Shown one piece after another: positions 1 to 12,609 of a stretch of 64,000 nt of DNA; within the stretch, counting starts at the first letter, position 1, and the number at the start of each line of letters is the position of its first letter. Made by a program: the position numbers and the translations under genes. Location: contig NC_134136.1 in NCBI RefSeq assembly GCF_040939455.1, positions 105,388,014 to 105,452,013 of the forward strand, given 5' to 3'. The stretch is from Microcebus murinus. Its lineage: Eukaryota; Chordata; Mammalia; Primates; Cheirogaleidae. Under the pieces are notes generated by a model, which was not told the origin of the DNA, did no database searches, and saw nothing but the letters and a program-made list of their open reading frames with translations.

Positions 1-1480
1 CAATTTTCACCTAGTGCTAGTGCTCAACATATAGTAAGTATTCACGTCATAAGTGTTCAATAACATCTGTTAAGGTAATTGTAATTCTGCAAAAGGAAAC
101 AAACCTGAAGAACCTAAGGTGACACAGTGAATTTGGACAGAAGCAGTATTTAAACCCTTTTCCACCAAAAGTAAGTGATGTATGTATCAATGTTACTTAC
201 AATACGTTGTGGCTGAGAGTGTGCTTTGCTCTTGAGAAGACTATAGACAGCCCCTCAATACACATTAAAAAATGGTTTGCTTTAGCAGCTTTCTTTTCCA
301 GATGGTCTTGAGGCCTTTCTGAACCCCAGAGTTTCCTTTTCATAGTAAACAGGTAATAGCAAAAAGAGACATTTGACAGATGAAAATTGAGGAAAAGATA
401 ATTGCTCAAGGTAATAGGTAAATAGCTTAGCCAAGATGGAAATTCAGCCCTTCCCTTTGAAATGCAACAATGTCACTGCCAGGAACACCAGAAATAGTGA
501 GTGTCATTTACTCATAGCCTTAGGAATTCGTTTATCGTTCAACATGCATTTCTTGAGGCACATTCTGAGGATGCAGAGATGACTAGGACAAAGTCCCTGG
601 CTTCAAGATATTTCTAGTTTCTTGGAGAAAATGTCACATAAACAAATAAGCATAGTGGAATTAGCAAATGAAGCTATAGCACATGCCTTTGGCGTTCTAA
701 AAGCTATGGGTCTGTAGAAAGTGTTTGGGAAATTAGGGATTGGGAAAGGAGATATGAAAAGGCAGAGTTGTCTGTGGAGGTTGTCTGGAAGGAGGTCATG
801 TGTTAACTCGTAATAAAAATGAGTAAATATATGTCCAGTTGTTATAAATAAGATAATAAACATTAAAATGAAAGTTTATCATTATTTCAATTTTACCAGG
901 GAGAGATTATGTAAAGAATTTTTTTCCCAAGAGACTAACTTAACTTGGCATATGTAAACAATCTTTTAAAATTTCTCCTTTCTGTACTTAAAAAGATCAT
1001 TTCTTTACTCCTAAGTCTCATGCTCTCAGTCAGGGAGTAATGACATCACAAGAACTCTTTCTAAACTTCTCATTCTACAATCTTCTGACCCATTCTCATG
1101 AGCTCAGAGATGTGGGAGGGAACAGTGGAGAGATGGTAAATCATGGTGCATGGGAGTGAATCCTCTTTATGTTTCTTGAACAGGGATAGTCTTGGGGTTA
1201 CTGATAAATTGCATGCATAGATCTTTCAACCTAGGATGCATAGAGCTTTCAAACTAGTTTGAAATCCATAATATGGTTCATATGTGTAATGTCCAAAAGA
1301 TGGTCTGAGGAATAATAGTGGAAAATACTTCATTTAGCATATTGGTTAGAAAATTGTAAATAAAGCATATTCATTTATAGTCAAAAGTAGGTTGATAATT
1401 ATTTACAATATTACATTAAATTGTCTGTCATTCTACCATTGTAACACTATTACTTTCCTTTTTATTTATTCATTGGCTCA
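1..1480. other. Mostly unassigned AT-rich intergenic or intronic DNA
   Basis: No coding-like frame, RNA gene or young repeat is visible. The only repeat signal is an L2-like patch at about 525-680, listed separately. Short open frames on the minus strand (197-409, 603-863) show no motif and are treated as chance. Confidence 0.5.
525..680 (-). repeat. L2-like ancient repeat fragment
   Basis: The sequence follows the pattern of an antisense ancient LINE2 3' end. It has a 'ttcaacatgcatttcttgag' start, then a stretch resembling 'gatgcagagatgactaggac' and 'aagtccctggcttcaagata'. Divergence is high and the exact family is uncertain. Confidence 0.4.
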
Positions 1481-1735
1481 ACAAATATGTAGGGAGGCTC
1501 TGTGATGCTAGGCCTTACGCTAGAAGCTACAGTCACAGCAGTGAACAAAGAGCTGTGGTCATTGCTTCCCATTTAGAGGAGATGAATACACAAGCAAGTA
1601 CACTAAAGTGTGACAAGGGAAGGTACAGGGAGCACCTAGTAGAGATATCTAATTTGGACTGGGGGGCTCAGGAAAGGCTTCACAGAGAAAATGGCATGTA
1701 AGTTGAAGGAAGTGACAGAATCATTCAGTTCTACA
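1468..1735 (-). repeat. L2-like ancient repeat fragment
   Basis: The run includes 'attcattggctcaacaaata', 'cagcagtgaacaaag' and 'caggaaaggcttcacagaga'. It is the same old dispersed family as the patches near 53.3 and 61.2 kb. Orientation follows from the inverted L2 3' end. Subfamily not resolved. Confidence 0.4.
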
Positions 1736-1834
1736 AATGCAGTAATACTTGTATCAGTTAGGGTAAGCTAATAAGATTCCAAAATTCAGTGACTTAAAGA
1801 CATGTTTATTTCTCTCTACTATAACAGTCTAGGA

Positions 1835-2146
1835 GGCCGGGCGTGGTGGCTCACGCCTGTAATCCTAGCACTTTGGGAGGCCGAGGCGGGCGGATTGCTC
1901 AAGGTCAGGAGTTCAAAACCAGCCTGAGCGAGACCCCGTCTCTACCAAAAATAGAAAGAAATTAATTGACCAACTAAAAATATATATACAAAAAATTAGC
2001 CGGGCATAGTGGCGCATGCCTGTAGTCCCAGCTACTCGGGAGGCTGAGGCAGTAGGATCGCTGAGCCCCGGAGATTGAGGTTGCTGTGAGCCAGGCTGAC
2101 GCCACGGCACTCACTCTAGCCTGGGCAACAAAGTGAGACTCTGTCT

Positions 2147-2184
<38 letters not shown>

Positions 2185-2195
2185 AAAAAAAAAAA
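1835..2195 (+). mobile_element. Alu, lemur type
   Basis: Full-length dimeric Alu beginning GGCCGGGCGTGGTGGCTCAC and ending in a long A-tail. The middle contains 'aattaattgaccaactaaaa', the strepsirrhine linker. An 11-bp target-site duplication 'aacagtctagg' flanks it (1823-1833 and 2196-2206). It splits an older MaLR-like stretch ('gacttaaagacatgtttatt' before, 'ctctcctccacatgataatc' after). Confidence 0.95.
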
Positions 2196-2609
2196 AACAG
2201 TCTAGGTCAGTTATTCTAGGTTGGCAAGTGGCTCTCCTCCACATGATAATCTAGGGACCTGAGTTCTTCCTGCTTTTTGCCTCTGTAACTTCTATGGCCT
2301 TGTTGCCTACAAGATCGAAGCTGTGTTACCACAACCAGATTTCAACTAGTAAAAGACAAAAAAATGTGGAGGAGGCATCGGACCAGGGAGTGTCACTCAT
2401 CACTTCTACTCATATCTCATTGACTAGAATTTAATCATATGACTACATCTAATTTCATTTGCCTAGGAAGCAGGTTAGAATGGATTTTGGTGAACAGTTA
2501 GCAGAGTCCATCACTATAGTGTATGCAAAATCTTTTTGTGGGTTTCTACTTTACTTATCATTATATCAAGTATTTTCCATGTTTTTTATAGTCTTCATTA
2601 ATGTGGTAG

Positions 2610-2990
2610 ATTTTATTATTGTTCAACAAATTTACTGCCCCTCTACTTTGAGCCCTAAGTGGACCTCCCTGGAGGAGGAGTATCTGCCCCATTGATACCA
2701 GGCTTGGTCATGTGACTTGTTTTGACCAGTGGAATTTGAGCAGAAATGACATATCCCACATCCGAGAATAAGCTTTAAGAGCTATTATATTATTCTGTCC
2801 TTACTTTTATTCCACTGCCATGAGGCCAACATGAGGGTTTGTCCTTCCAACTGGGTCCTGGGATGACACAGAGCTATAGCTAACCTGCGAAGGATAGATA
2901 ATGTGAATGAGAAATAAATCTGTGATAAATCAGTGAGATTTGGGGATATCTATTACTGCAGCATAATCTAGCAAAAGCTTACTGAAGCAA
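2610..2990 (+). repeat. Old LTR fragment, MLT1/MaLR-like
   Basis: The segment shows the layout of old MaLR-class LTR 3' halves: 'ggtcatgtgacttgttttga', 'ccagtggaatttgagcagaa', an 'agaaataaatctgtgataaa' poly(A)-signal region and 'tactgcagcataatctagca' near the end. Family assignment is by resemblance only. A small open frame at 2459-2695 overlaps it and is not considered coding. Confidence 0.45.
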
Positions 2991-3029
2991 GAGTTGTAAT
3001 GTCTGCATTGTTTAATTGTGTTATGCACT

Positions 3030-3170
3030 CTGATTTTTTAGTCCATTCTCTAATATTGGACATTTAGGTGGTTTCCAATTTTCTACTATTATATATAATG
3101 CTGAAAATGGACATTTTTATGCAAATATTTTTGTCCATTTGTTTCTTTTAATTTCCCTAGGATACATTTT
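3030..3170 (-). repeat. L1 3'-region fragment, antisense
   Basis: The text 'ggacatttaggtggtttcca' followed by 'ataatgctgaaaatggacat' matches the antisense of the ORF2/3'UTR end of old L1M elements. Confidence 0.55.
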
Positions 3171-3607
3171 TTTTTCAGGTTAGAAAACTGAGTCAACCTA
3201 GATGATCATCATTATTGCTCTAGTTCCTATAAGGGACATATTTTCTGTGTATTAAGTCAGGGTACAGCAATAAACACAGAAACCACTCTAATACTTTCAA
3301 CAGAGGAAAAATAAAACAGGAAATTGACTTCATAAGTGTTGGAGAAACTGAGAAGTCAGTGGTGAAATAACCCTAAAAATGGCAACAGCAGAAATATGCT
3401 GCCACCCCTTAGGAACAATCTGAAGGGAAGTAGAACCCAGGTTGTGTCTGCCTGGTCAGAATTGTCCAGTAGTAGCTGACATCATAGAGGGAGTTTTGGT
3501 CTGACAAAAGCTAAATCCACACAAGAGATGCTATCAAAATCAGAAAAAGAGAGAGGAAAATACTGTGGACTCTTCCCTTTTGCTCTCCAATCTTCTGCCA
3601 ATACCCT

Positions 3608-3996
3608 TGCTATAGTTTGGATGTTTGCATCCCCTCCAAAATTCATGTTGGAACTTAAACCCCAATGTGACAGTATTTAGAGATGTGGCCTTTAGAAGGT
3701 GATTAAGTCATGAGGACAGAGCCCTCATGAATGGGATTAGCAACTTTAGAGAAGGACTGGAGAGATCTAGCTAGCTTTTGCCCTTCCATATCTTCTGCCA
3801 TGTGAAGACACAGTGTTGGTCCCTTTTGTCCTTCCACCACGTGAGGAGGCGGCAGGAAGGCCCTCATTAGATACAAAATGCCTACTCTCTGATCTTGGAC
3901 TTTCCAGCCTCCAGCATTGTAAGAAATAAATTTCTGTTCTTTACAAATTACCCAGTCTAAGGCATCTTGTTATAGCAGCGCAAACGGATTAAGACA
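3608..3996 (+). mobile_element. MaLR solo LTR, MST/MLT1-like
   Basis: A complete 389-bp LTR beginning TGCTATAGTTTGGATGTTTG and ending GCGCAAACGGATTAAGACA. Family landmarks in order are 'cccctccaaaattcatgttg', 'ggtgattaagtcatgaggac', 'cttctgccatgtgaagacac', 'agcctccagcattgtaagaa' and 'aaataaatttctgtt', the last containing the poly(A) signal. The flanking 5-mers (accct / actat) are an eroded duplication. No internal retroviral region is attached. Confidence 0.85.
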
Positions 3997-4194
3997 ACTA
4001 TTCATTGGCCAAACCTACCCAGAAGCCAGAGAACAAAGGAACCTGGGAAATGTAGTTCCCTATGAGACAGAACAAAATGGGAGAAAGGCAGCCAGGGGCT
4101 TGAGAGCAAACTGGGCAGTAAAGCATGAGTGTACTACTTTTCTCAGTCCTTCCAGCATTGTGTGATATCGTCATTATAAATGTTGCTCTTTTGG

Positions 4195-4760
4195 CGTGGG
4201 ATGCAATATGGTTTAATAGTTAAGAGTACGGATTCTCAAGTGGGAACACTCCTGGGTTTGAAATCTTGCTCTAAGCACTTCCTAGTTATGAGACCTTGGA
4301 TGAGTTGCTTAACCTCTTTTTTTTTTTTTTTTTTTTTTTGAGACAGAGTCTCGCTTGTTGACCAGGCTAGAGTGAGTGCCGTGGCGTCAGCGTAGCTCAC
4401 AGCAACCTCAAACTCCTGGGCTCAAGCAATCCTTCTGCATCAGCCTCCCGAGTAGCTGGGACTACAGGCATGCGCCACTATGCCCGGCTAATTTTATATA
4501 TATATTAGTTGGCCAATTAATTTCTTTCTATTTATAGTAGAGACGGGGTCTTGCTCTTGCTCAGGCTGGTTTCGAACTCCTGACCTCGAACAATCCTCCC
4601 GCCTCAGCCTCCCAGAGAGCTAGGATTACAGGCGTGAGCCACCGCGCCCGGCTTTGCTTAACCTCTTAGTCTCAGTTTCTCTATATAAAATTTTGGGAAG
4701 ATTAAATGATAGCATAGGTCCTAATACAAAATAGGTTTCCAATAAACATTAGCTAATATA
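4195..4760 (+). repeat. MIR SINE split by an Alu
   Basis: The MIR sequence starts at 'tatggtttaatagttaagag', continues through 'cctgggtttgaaatcttgct', and after the Alu resumes with 'ttgcttaacctcttagtctc' and 'agattaaatgatagcatagg'. It spans most of the MIR consensus. The Alu lies at 4319-4653. Confidence 0.8.
4319..4653 (-). mobile_element. Alu, lemur type, inside a MIR
   Basis: Reads as a complement from poly-T through TTGAGACAGAGTCTCGCTTG to ACCGCGCCCGGC. The lemur linker 'ttggccaattaatttctttc' is present. A perfect 14-bp target duplication 'ttgcttaacctctt' (4305-4318 and 4654-4667) lies in the MIR. Confidence 0.95.
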
Positions 4761-4788
4761 ATTGCTAAGTGTAGCATGAAATCTCTAG

Positions 4789-5376
4789 TGTGAACTAAAA
4801 TAAAATTTTAAGGCTCACCCACCCCCCCACCGGCTGGCTGAATGGACCCCCTGGTTGGCCAAAGGAATATACTAAAACTAAATTGTCTGCCAGGAGGAGG
4901 AAGGTCAGCCATGCCTCATCATGCCCCCCTCCCTTCTTGGAGACATCCTTAGTAAACCATTAACAGGCGCAAGGCTATGCAAGACCAACTTGCAGGTCCT
5001 CAGTTTACACAACAAATCTATGTCTGATGGCTTATCTCTGATAACAGCTCCTTATGTGGAAACATTCCAAGCCTTTAGACAAAGCTTCATGTCTTTAACC
5101 AATTACAAGCCAAAGATACTTTAAACCCACCTATAACCTGTAAGCCCCCACTTCAAGATGGCCCACCTTTTTGGGCCAATCCAATGTATGCCTCCCATGT
5201 ATTGATTTACAGCTTTGCCTGTAACCCTTGTCACCCTGAAATGTATAAAACGCTGCCACATAGAGTCCACTTGCTCAAGGCTTCTTGGGAGTGGCTCTGG
5301 GTCATGGTCCTCAACTTTGGCTCAGAATAAATCTCTTTAAAACTATTTTACAGAGTTTGGCTTTTTTGCGTTGACA
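4789..5376 (+). mobile_element. ERV1-type (MER4-like) solo LTR
   Basis: A 588-bp sequence begins TGTGAACTAAAATAAAA and ends GCGTTGACA (TG...CA ends). It is flanked by perfect 4-bp CTAG repeats (4785-4788 and 5377-5380), the duplication size expected of gammaretrovirus-like ERV1 elements. U3 contains 'cttcaagatggcccaccttt' and 'aatccaatgtatgcc'. A TATAAAA box lies at 5244-5250 and an AATAAA signal at 5326-5331, about 80 bp apart as expected for a short R region. No gag, pol or env is attached, so it is a solo LTR. The 67-codon frame at 4921-5124 lies inside U3 and is not a gene. The precise family is uncertain. Confidence 0.8.
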
Positions 5377-5384
5377 CTAGTTTA

Positions 5385-5580
5385 ATGTTCACTTCTTTGA
5401 TGTCTACATGGAATAAATATTTTCCAAGTGATTTTCCTTTGCCATATGTATTTCCTCAAGAGTCAATTGTCTGTTCATTCCCTTAACTATGGGGTTTAGC
5501 TATCTTTCTTATAAATTTAAATGATTTGTTAATATGATATAGTTATTAATCCTTTGTCTATCACATCTTACATTTCCTGT
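5385..5580 (-). repeat. L1 fragment, antisense
   Basis: 'caattgtctgttcattccct' and 'attaatcctttgtctatcac' follow the antisense of the old L1M 3' region. It starts just after the solo LTR. Confidence 0.5.
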
Positions 5581-5680
5581 TGCTCAAAGCTAAAGAAACT
5601 GTCATTCTCATACAAAGCTAAAAAATACCCCATTTTCTTCTGGGTTTCTAGAATTAGACTATGACATATAATTACTTATT

Positions 5681-6008
<328 letters not shown>

Positions 6009-6099
6009 TAATGAAGATATAAGTTTGACTGTATAGAACAGATAAATACAACCTCTCCTATAAAAGTCTAGGCTAGTATGATGTTCTATAGTGTCAGAA

Positions 6100-6719
<620 letters not shown>

Positions 6720-6720
<1 letters not shown>

Positions 6721-7615
6721 TTAGCTCAAAATTCTATTATTATAGAAGAAGTGGCAAACTGATATTGGGGGAGAGCTATTGGGCTCTGTCATTCTGCTAT
6801 TCTGGCCACATGAGCATCTATGTGTGCCTTTCTTCCCATGTATAGAATATACTCACCAGTTACCAAGGGAGAGAACGCCAAAGTACAATCCTGTTACCAA
6901 ATACAGCTCAAAGTCCAGGATCTCTGAATGATGTATGATTCACTATATCGGGTTGAGATGTGTCTCCTTGTGATCCTGTGATTTATAAAAAATAAGACAA
7001 ATTATGTGCCCCATTTACAACATAATGGCAGAGTAGGAGCAAGGTAACAAGAACAGAAACACTGATACTGAAAAGGGAGAAGTGGAACTACTCAGCAGTC
7101 ATCACTTCATGGTAATGACTAAGTCCTACTAGCTTGGAAATGCAAAAGTTCCTTGACCTAGCATTGGATTGAATTCCTTAGCTCATCTGATAGCCTTTAG
7201 CTTTACTCTCTTAAGAGAGCTCCTTGTCCATTGTCCTTTATGGCCCTCTTCTCTACTCCCTGAAAGGTTCATTTCCCTTGATTATTATGGCCACATCTGC
7301 AGTGGGCTTTTTTGGGGGTTGCTCAACTTTTACAGGCTGTTTCTTGATGAGCAGTTTGGGGGTCCTAACACTACTTGACGGATCTAATACTCATAGGCAT
7401 TAGTAAGCCAGTCTTTTGGCTTCTTTGGCTTTTGTATTCTCTCTAACAATGGGCTTCTAGTCTATTTGCTACATGTCAATTACATGTAGAGGTAACCATA
7501 GTCTAAGATCTCTTCCAGGCAAATTCTTTAGTAGTGTCAATGTTTTCTGTACTGATTCATCTTCCTCTCATTCGATTTAATAGTTGCTTCCTTAAGCTCT
7601 TCTTGATAGGTTTGG
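6720..7615. other. Unassigned interval
   Basis: No repeat family, conserved protein frame or RNA gene is recognised. The 69-codon frame at 7169-7378 has no motif. The sequence is not low complexity. Confidence 0.4.
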
Positions 7616-7619
7616 GGTG

Positions 7620-7891
<272 letters not shown>

Positions 7892-8554
7892 CAATCTGTT
7901 TGGATGGGAAGTTGATATTCTTAATATGATTTTTATGTCTTCTCTTTCTTTCATTTACTGGTCAAGAAGGAAGGTTGCTTGAAGAGCCATAGTATTATCT
8001 TTTGCCAAATCTTCCTTTTTTGCAGCCACTTTAAACTCCTTCACTGTGAAGTTGCAGAAAGCAGATGGCTTTTTCAATTATGTGGGGCTCTGAAATTGCC
8101 GACCACAGGCAAAGAAAGCATTCTTGATAGAGCTATGTTCTCTTCCATTTTTGATTGCTGTCTTGCTAGCTCTCACTGGGGTTCATCCTTCTACAGTGCA
8201 TGGCTAAAAATGTTAAGATACAGCATACACTCCCTAACATTTTAAATCTTTCTTATTATTTATTCCAATGCTATTGCTTCCAATACCCGTGAGTTGTCTT
8301 CCAAGATCTTCTGAACTTTGTTAATGCTGTGCCTAGCTAAAATTTCTATTTCCTTGGAAGAAAGAGAAAATGGATATTGGGGAAGAACTAACACTCTCTG
8401 TCACAAATGACTATTGATTCAGACAGGTTCTTAATTCCAGTTTATAAAGTGAGTCAGCAATTTGTAGAAGGCATGTGGCCAGTGAAATAGAAAACAGGCA
8501 CTCTCAGATTGCCATATAGTGGAGTATTAGAACTTACTAAGAAAAGAAAATGCA
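7892..8554. other. Unassigned interval
   Basis: Nothing recognised. An 88-codon frame at 7979-8245 has no homology that I can name. Confidence 0.4.
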
Positions 8555-8850
8555 GGCTGGACGAGGTGGCTCATGCCTATAATCCTAGCAATGTGAGGGG
8601 CCGGGGTGGGAGTACTGTTTGAGGTCAGAAGTTTGAGACCAGCCTGAGCAAGAGAGACCCCGTCTCTACAAAAAATAGAAAAATTAGCCAGGCTTGGGGG
8701 CATGTGCCTGTAGTCCCAGCTACTCGGGAGGCTGAAGCAGGAGGATCCCTTGAGTCCAGGAGTTCAAGGTTGTGGTGAGTTATTATGACACCACTGATCA
8801 CTCTACTCAGGGCAACAGAGCCAGACTGTAAAAAAAAAAAAAAAAAAAAA
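8555..8850 (+). mobile_element. Alu (older type)
   Basis: Begins 'ggctggacgaggtggctcat', with the 'caaaaaatagaaaaattagcc' short linker and a 21-A tail ending at 8850. First of four alternating Alus. Confidence 0.92.
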
Positions 8851-8993
8851 CAACGTTGTAGCTAAACTTTTTGCTAGTTTGGATATGGTTGGTATAGATA
8901 TCTAGAAATTATCTCATGACTAGCAATAAAGCTGACTGGGCCTTATCTAAAACTAAACGAAGAATAACTTAATTTTGAAATTCTACAAAACTA

Positions 8994-9324
8994 TTTTTTT
9001 TTTTGAGACAGAGTCTCACTTTGTTGCCCAGGCTAGAGTGAGTGCCGTGGCGTCAGCCTAGCTCACAGCAACCTCAAACTCCTGGATTCAAGCAATCCTG
9101 CTGCCTCAGCCTCCCAAGTAGCTGGGACTACTGGCATGCGCCACTATGCCCGGCTAATTTTTTTTCTATATATATTAGTTGGCCAATTAATTTTCTTTCT
9201 ATTTATAGTAGAGACGGGGTCTCACTCTTGCTCAGGCTGATTTCGAACTCCTGACCATGAGCAATCTGCCTGCCTCGGCCTCCCAGAGTGCTAGGATTAC
9301 AGGCGTGAGCCACTGCGCCCGGCC
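8994..9324 (-). mobile_element. Alu, lemur type
   Basis: Poly-T at 8994, lemur linker 'ttggccaattaattttcttt' near 9179, ending CACTGCGCCCGGCC. Tail-to-tail with the preceding Alu at about 140 bp. Confidence 0.94.
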
Positions 9325-9432
9325 TATCAGCTGATTTTAAAAGCTATAAGATGAGAAAACCTACGCACCATTATAGTTTTTCAATATGGCTGTCAGATTG
9401 CTGAAGTTACTTCTAAAATTCTTTTATTCTCA

Positions 9433-9726
9433 ACCAGGCACAGTGGCTCACACCTGTAATCCTAGCACGCTGGGAGACCGAGGCAGGTAGGTCATTTGAG
9501 CTCAGGGGTTCGAGACCAGCCCGAGCAAGAGTGAGACCCTGTCTCTACCACAAATAGAAAAAATTAGCCGGGCATGGTGGCCCGTGCCTGTAGTCCCAGC
9601 TACTCTAGAGGCCGAGGCAGGATTGTTTGAGCCCAGGAGTTTGAGGTTGCTGCGAGCTAGGCTGATGCCACGGCACTCTAGCCCGGGGAACAGAGTGAGA
9701 CTCTGTCTCAAAAATAAAAGAAAAAT
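9433..9726 (+). mobile_element. Alu
   Basis: Begins 'ccaggcacagtggctcacac' with a short linker. Flanked by a perfect 17-bp target duplication 'aaaattcttttattctc' (9415-9431 and 9727-9743). Confidence 0.94.
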
Positions 9727-9748
9727 AAAATTCTTTTATTCTCTTTTA

Positions 9749-10045
9749 CATTTATTTATTTATTTATTTATTTTTGAGACAGAGTCTCGTTCTGTCGCCC
9801 TGGGTAGAGTGCAGTGGCATCATCATAGCTCACAGCAACCTCAAACTCCTGAGCTCAAGTGATCCTCCTGCCTCAGCCTCCTGAGCAGCCGGGAGTACAG
9901 GCACACAACACGATGCCGGGCTAATATTTTTTTCTATTTTTAGTAGAGATGGGGGTCTTGCTCTTGCTCAGGCTGGTCTAAGTAATCCTCCCGCCTTGGC
10001 CTCCCAGGGTGCTAGAATTATAGGCATGAGCCACTGCACCTGGCC
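9749..10045 (-). mobile_element. Alu, tail-to-tail with its neighbour
   Basis: A (TTTA)n tail, then 'gagacagagtctcgttctgt', ending 'gccactgcacctggcc'. The 13-bp duplication 'ttattctctttta' (9736-9748 and 10046-10058) overlaps the right-hand duplication of the previous Alu, so this element entered that very site. The two tails are only about 22 bp apart. Confidence 0.93.
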
Positions 10046-10059
10046 TTATTCTCTTTTAG

Positions 10060-10450
10060 ATATATTAAATGTGGATTTGGACCTTGTAACGCATTCTAAA
10101 TACCTCATGATGTTTCTTTCCTTCTTACATTATAAAATAATCCTTTAAAGGGAATGAAAAATTAATGATTGTCACAAAGAGATTTTCCTTCCTCTTCTCA
10201 GTATATTCATATTCATTATTATATCTCATTTTCTTGATGTTCATTTCATTTGATAAATGTACTCCAGATCCCTTCATCTCTGCCACCAGAGATATCTTCT
10301 TTAGTTTGCATTGTCAAAATGCAAATTAAATATCAATTTTATCTATGATTGTAAGCAATGACCATTCTTAGAAGTTCTGGAACAAAGCCAACAGACTTTG
10401 AGAAGTTTATATTATTATAATTATTTACATCACTATGAAATATAAGGGAC
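10060..10450. other. Unassigned interval
   Basis: AT-rich, no repeat recognised. Confidence 0.35.
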
Positions 10451-10451
10451 T

Positions 10452-10546
10452 TTTATCTATTTTGTTCACTGCTATATACCTGGTGCCCAGAATAGTGCTT
10501 GGTGGACACTCAATAAATATTTATTGAGTTGATGAATTAATGAACT
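10452..10546 (+). repeat. L2 3' end
   Basis: 'tttgttcactgctatatacc', 'tggtgcccagaatagtgctt' and 'cactcaataaatatttattg' are the canonical sense 3' end of LINE2. Confidence 0.75.
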
Positions 10547-10894
10547 TTTCCTTTTAATAATCCTAAAATACATTGGAAAATATTTAATGAAAGCAGTCAA
10601 AAGAGAGTTGGGTCTTTTCAAGTCTAACAAGGAGCAGGATGGTGGGATTATATAATTCAGAGTATTAACATCCATGAAAGCAGTCCTACCAGGTGAGAAG
10701 GCATTTAACCTCAGTTTAATGTCTCTAATTATTCATACCAGGAGAGAGAAGGAGGGATACAAACCGTGAGAACACAATCACTTGATAGTGTCTCAGACAC
10801 GTGCCTCTGGTAAGCGATGACAACAACATTAGTATTGAAATAAGAATTTTCAAGTGTTCCTATAGACAGTCTTCTGGTCTTACAAGAAATTCGA

Positions 10895-11012
10895 GATGTG
10901 GTTTCTATTATTATTTCCAATTTACAAATGTGGAAATTGAGCATCAGAGAGGTGGGTAACCTAACCAAAGTCACGTAGCTGATGATTGGTAGAGCCAAGA
11001 CCTGAAGATCTT
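10895..11012 (-). repeat. MIR SINE, antisense
   Basis: 'tacaaatgtggaaattgagc', 'atcagagaggtgggtaacct' and 'aaagtcacgtagctgatgat' are the inverted MIR core. Confidence 0.75.
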
Positions 11013-11149
11013 TTTCAGTAAAGGTCATGTTGGATAAAGAAGTCACGCTTTTGCCCCACTGGCATTCAGCTACTCTCTGGTTCTCTTTCTCCCCCCATCC
11101 TTTTCTGCAGCCTATCTCCCTTTCATCTTGAGGTCATTGATTTGAGACC

Positions 11150-11920
11150 TTTCTTTTTTTCTATTAATAATATAGGTATTCAGTGCTTTAGCATTTCTTC
11201 TGGGCACTGCTGTAGGTGCATCCTACAAATTTTAACTTGTCATATTTTCATTTTTATGCAGTTAAAAAAGTTTTCTAATTTCTCCTTTCATATCGTCTTT
11301 GATCCATGTATTAGAGTTATGCTATTTAGGGATTTTCTAGAGATCTGTTATTGTTTTCTAATTTAATTCTGTTGTGGTTATAGGATACACTTTGCAGAAT
11401 CTGAATCCTTTTACATTTATTGAGACATGCTTTACGGCCCAGAATATGGTCTATATTGGTAAATATTCCATGTGTACTTGAGAAGAATGTGTATTCTGCT
11501 CCTGGTGGATAGAATGTTTATAAATGTTAATTAGGTCATGTTAGTTGATAGTGTTCAAGTTTTCTATATACTTGAGGATTTTCTGTTTACTTGTTCTATT
11601 GATTATTGAGAAAGAGATGTTTAAATCTCCATCTGCAATTGTGGAATTATCTATTTCATCTTTCAGTTCTCTCAGTTTTTGTTTCATGTATTTTGAAACT
11701 CTATTGTTAAGTTTATAAACATTTATGATTGTTATATACTCTTCATGAATTGACTCCTTTATCATTATGAAATGACCCTCTGTATACCTGACATTATTCT
11801 TTGCTCCGAAATCTACTTTGATATTGATATAGCCACTCTAGCTATATTTGGACTAGTGTTAGCATGTTATGTGTTTTTCTATGCTTTTATTTTTAATCTA
11901 TTTGCACATTTAAATTCAAA
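11150..11920 (-). mobile_element. L1 ORF2 endonuclease-region fragment
   Basis: The strand opposite to the listed sequence encodes a broken L1 ORF2. A 74-residue open stretch (11541-11765, minus) has 'ITIINVYKLNN' and 'LRELKDEIDNSTI..GDLN'. This is the endonuclease part of L1 ORF2p, with the pattern ITIIN.Y.PN...IDS.T...GDFN. The GDFN motif reads GDLN. Stops and frameshifts interrupt it, and it is truncated on the right by a lemur Alu at 11926. It is an old L1M-class remnant without function. Confidence 0.8.
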
Positions 11921-11925
11921 GTGGG

Positions 11926-12273
<348 letters not shown>

Positions 12274-12282
12274 ACAAAGTGG

Positions 12283-12609
12283 GGCCAGATGTGGTGGCTC
12301 ACATCTGTAATCCTAGCACTCTGGGAGGCCGAGGTGGGAAGATTGCTCAAGGTGAGGAGTTCAAGACCAGCCTGAGCAAGAGTGAGACCCCCTTCTCTAC
12401 TAAAAATAAAAAAGAAATTAGCCAGACAACTAAAAATAGAAAAAATTAGCCGGGCATGGTGGCACACGCCTGTAGTCCCAGCTACTCCAGAGGCTAACGC
12501 AGGATGATTGCTTGAGCCAAGGAGTTTGAAGTTGCTGTGAGCTAGGCTGATGCCACGATACTCTAGCCCTAGCAACAGAGGGAGAATCTGTCTCAAAAAA
12601 AAAAAAAAA
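12283..12609 (+). mobile_element. Older Alu, head-to-tail with the younger one
   Basis: Begins 'ggccagatgtggtggctcac' with an odd linker 'aaattagccagacaactaaa' and a 14-A tail. The younger Alu inserted at its 5' edge. Confidence 0.92.
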
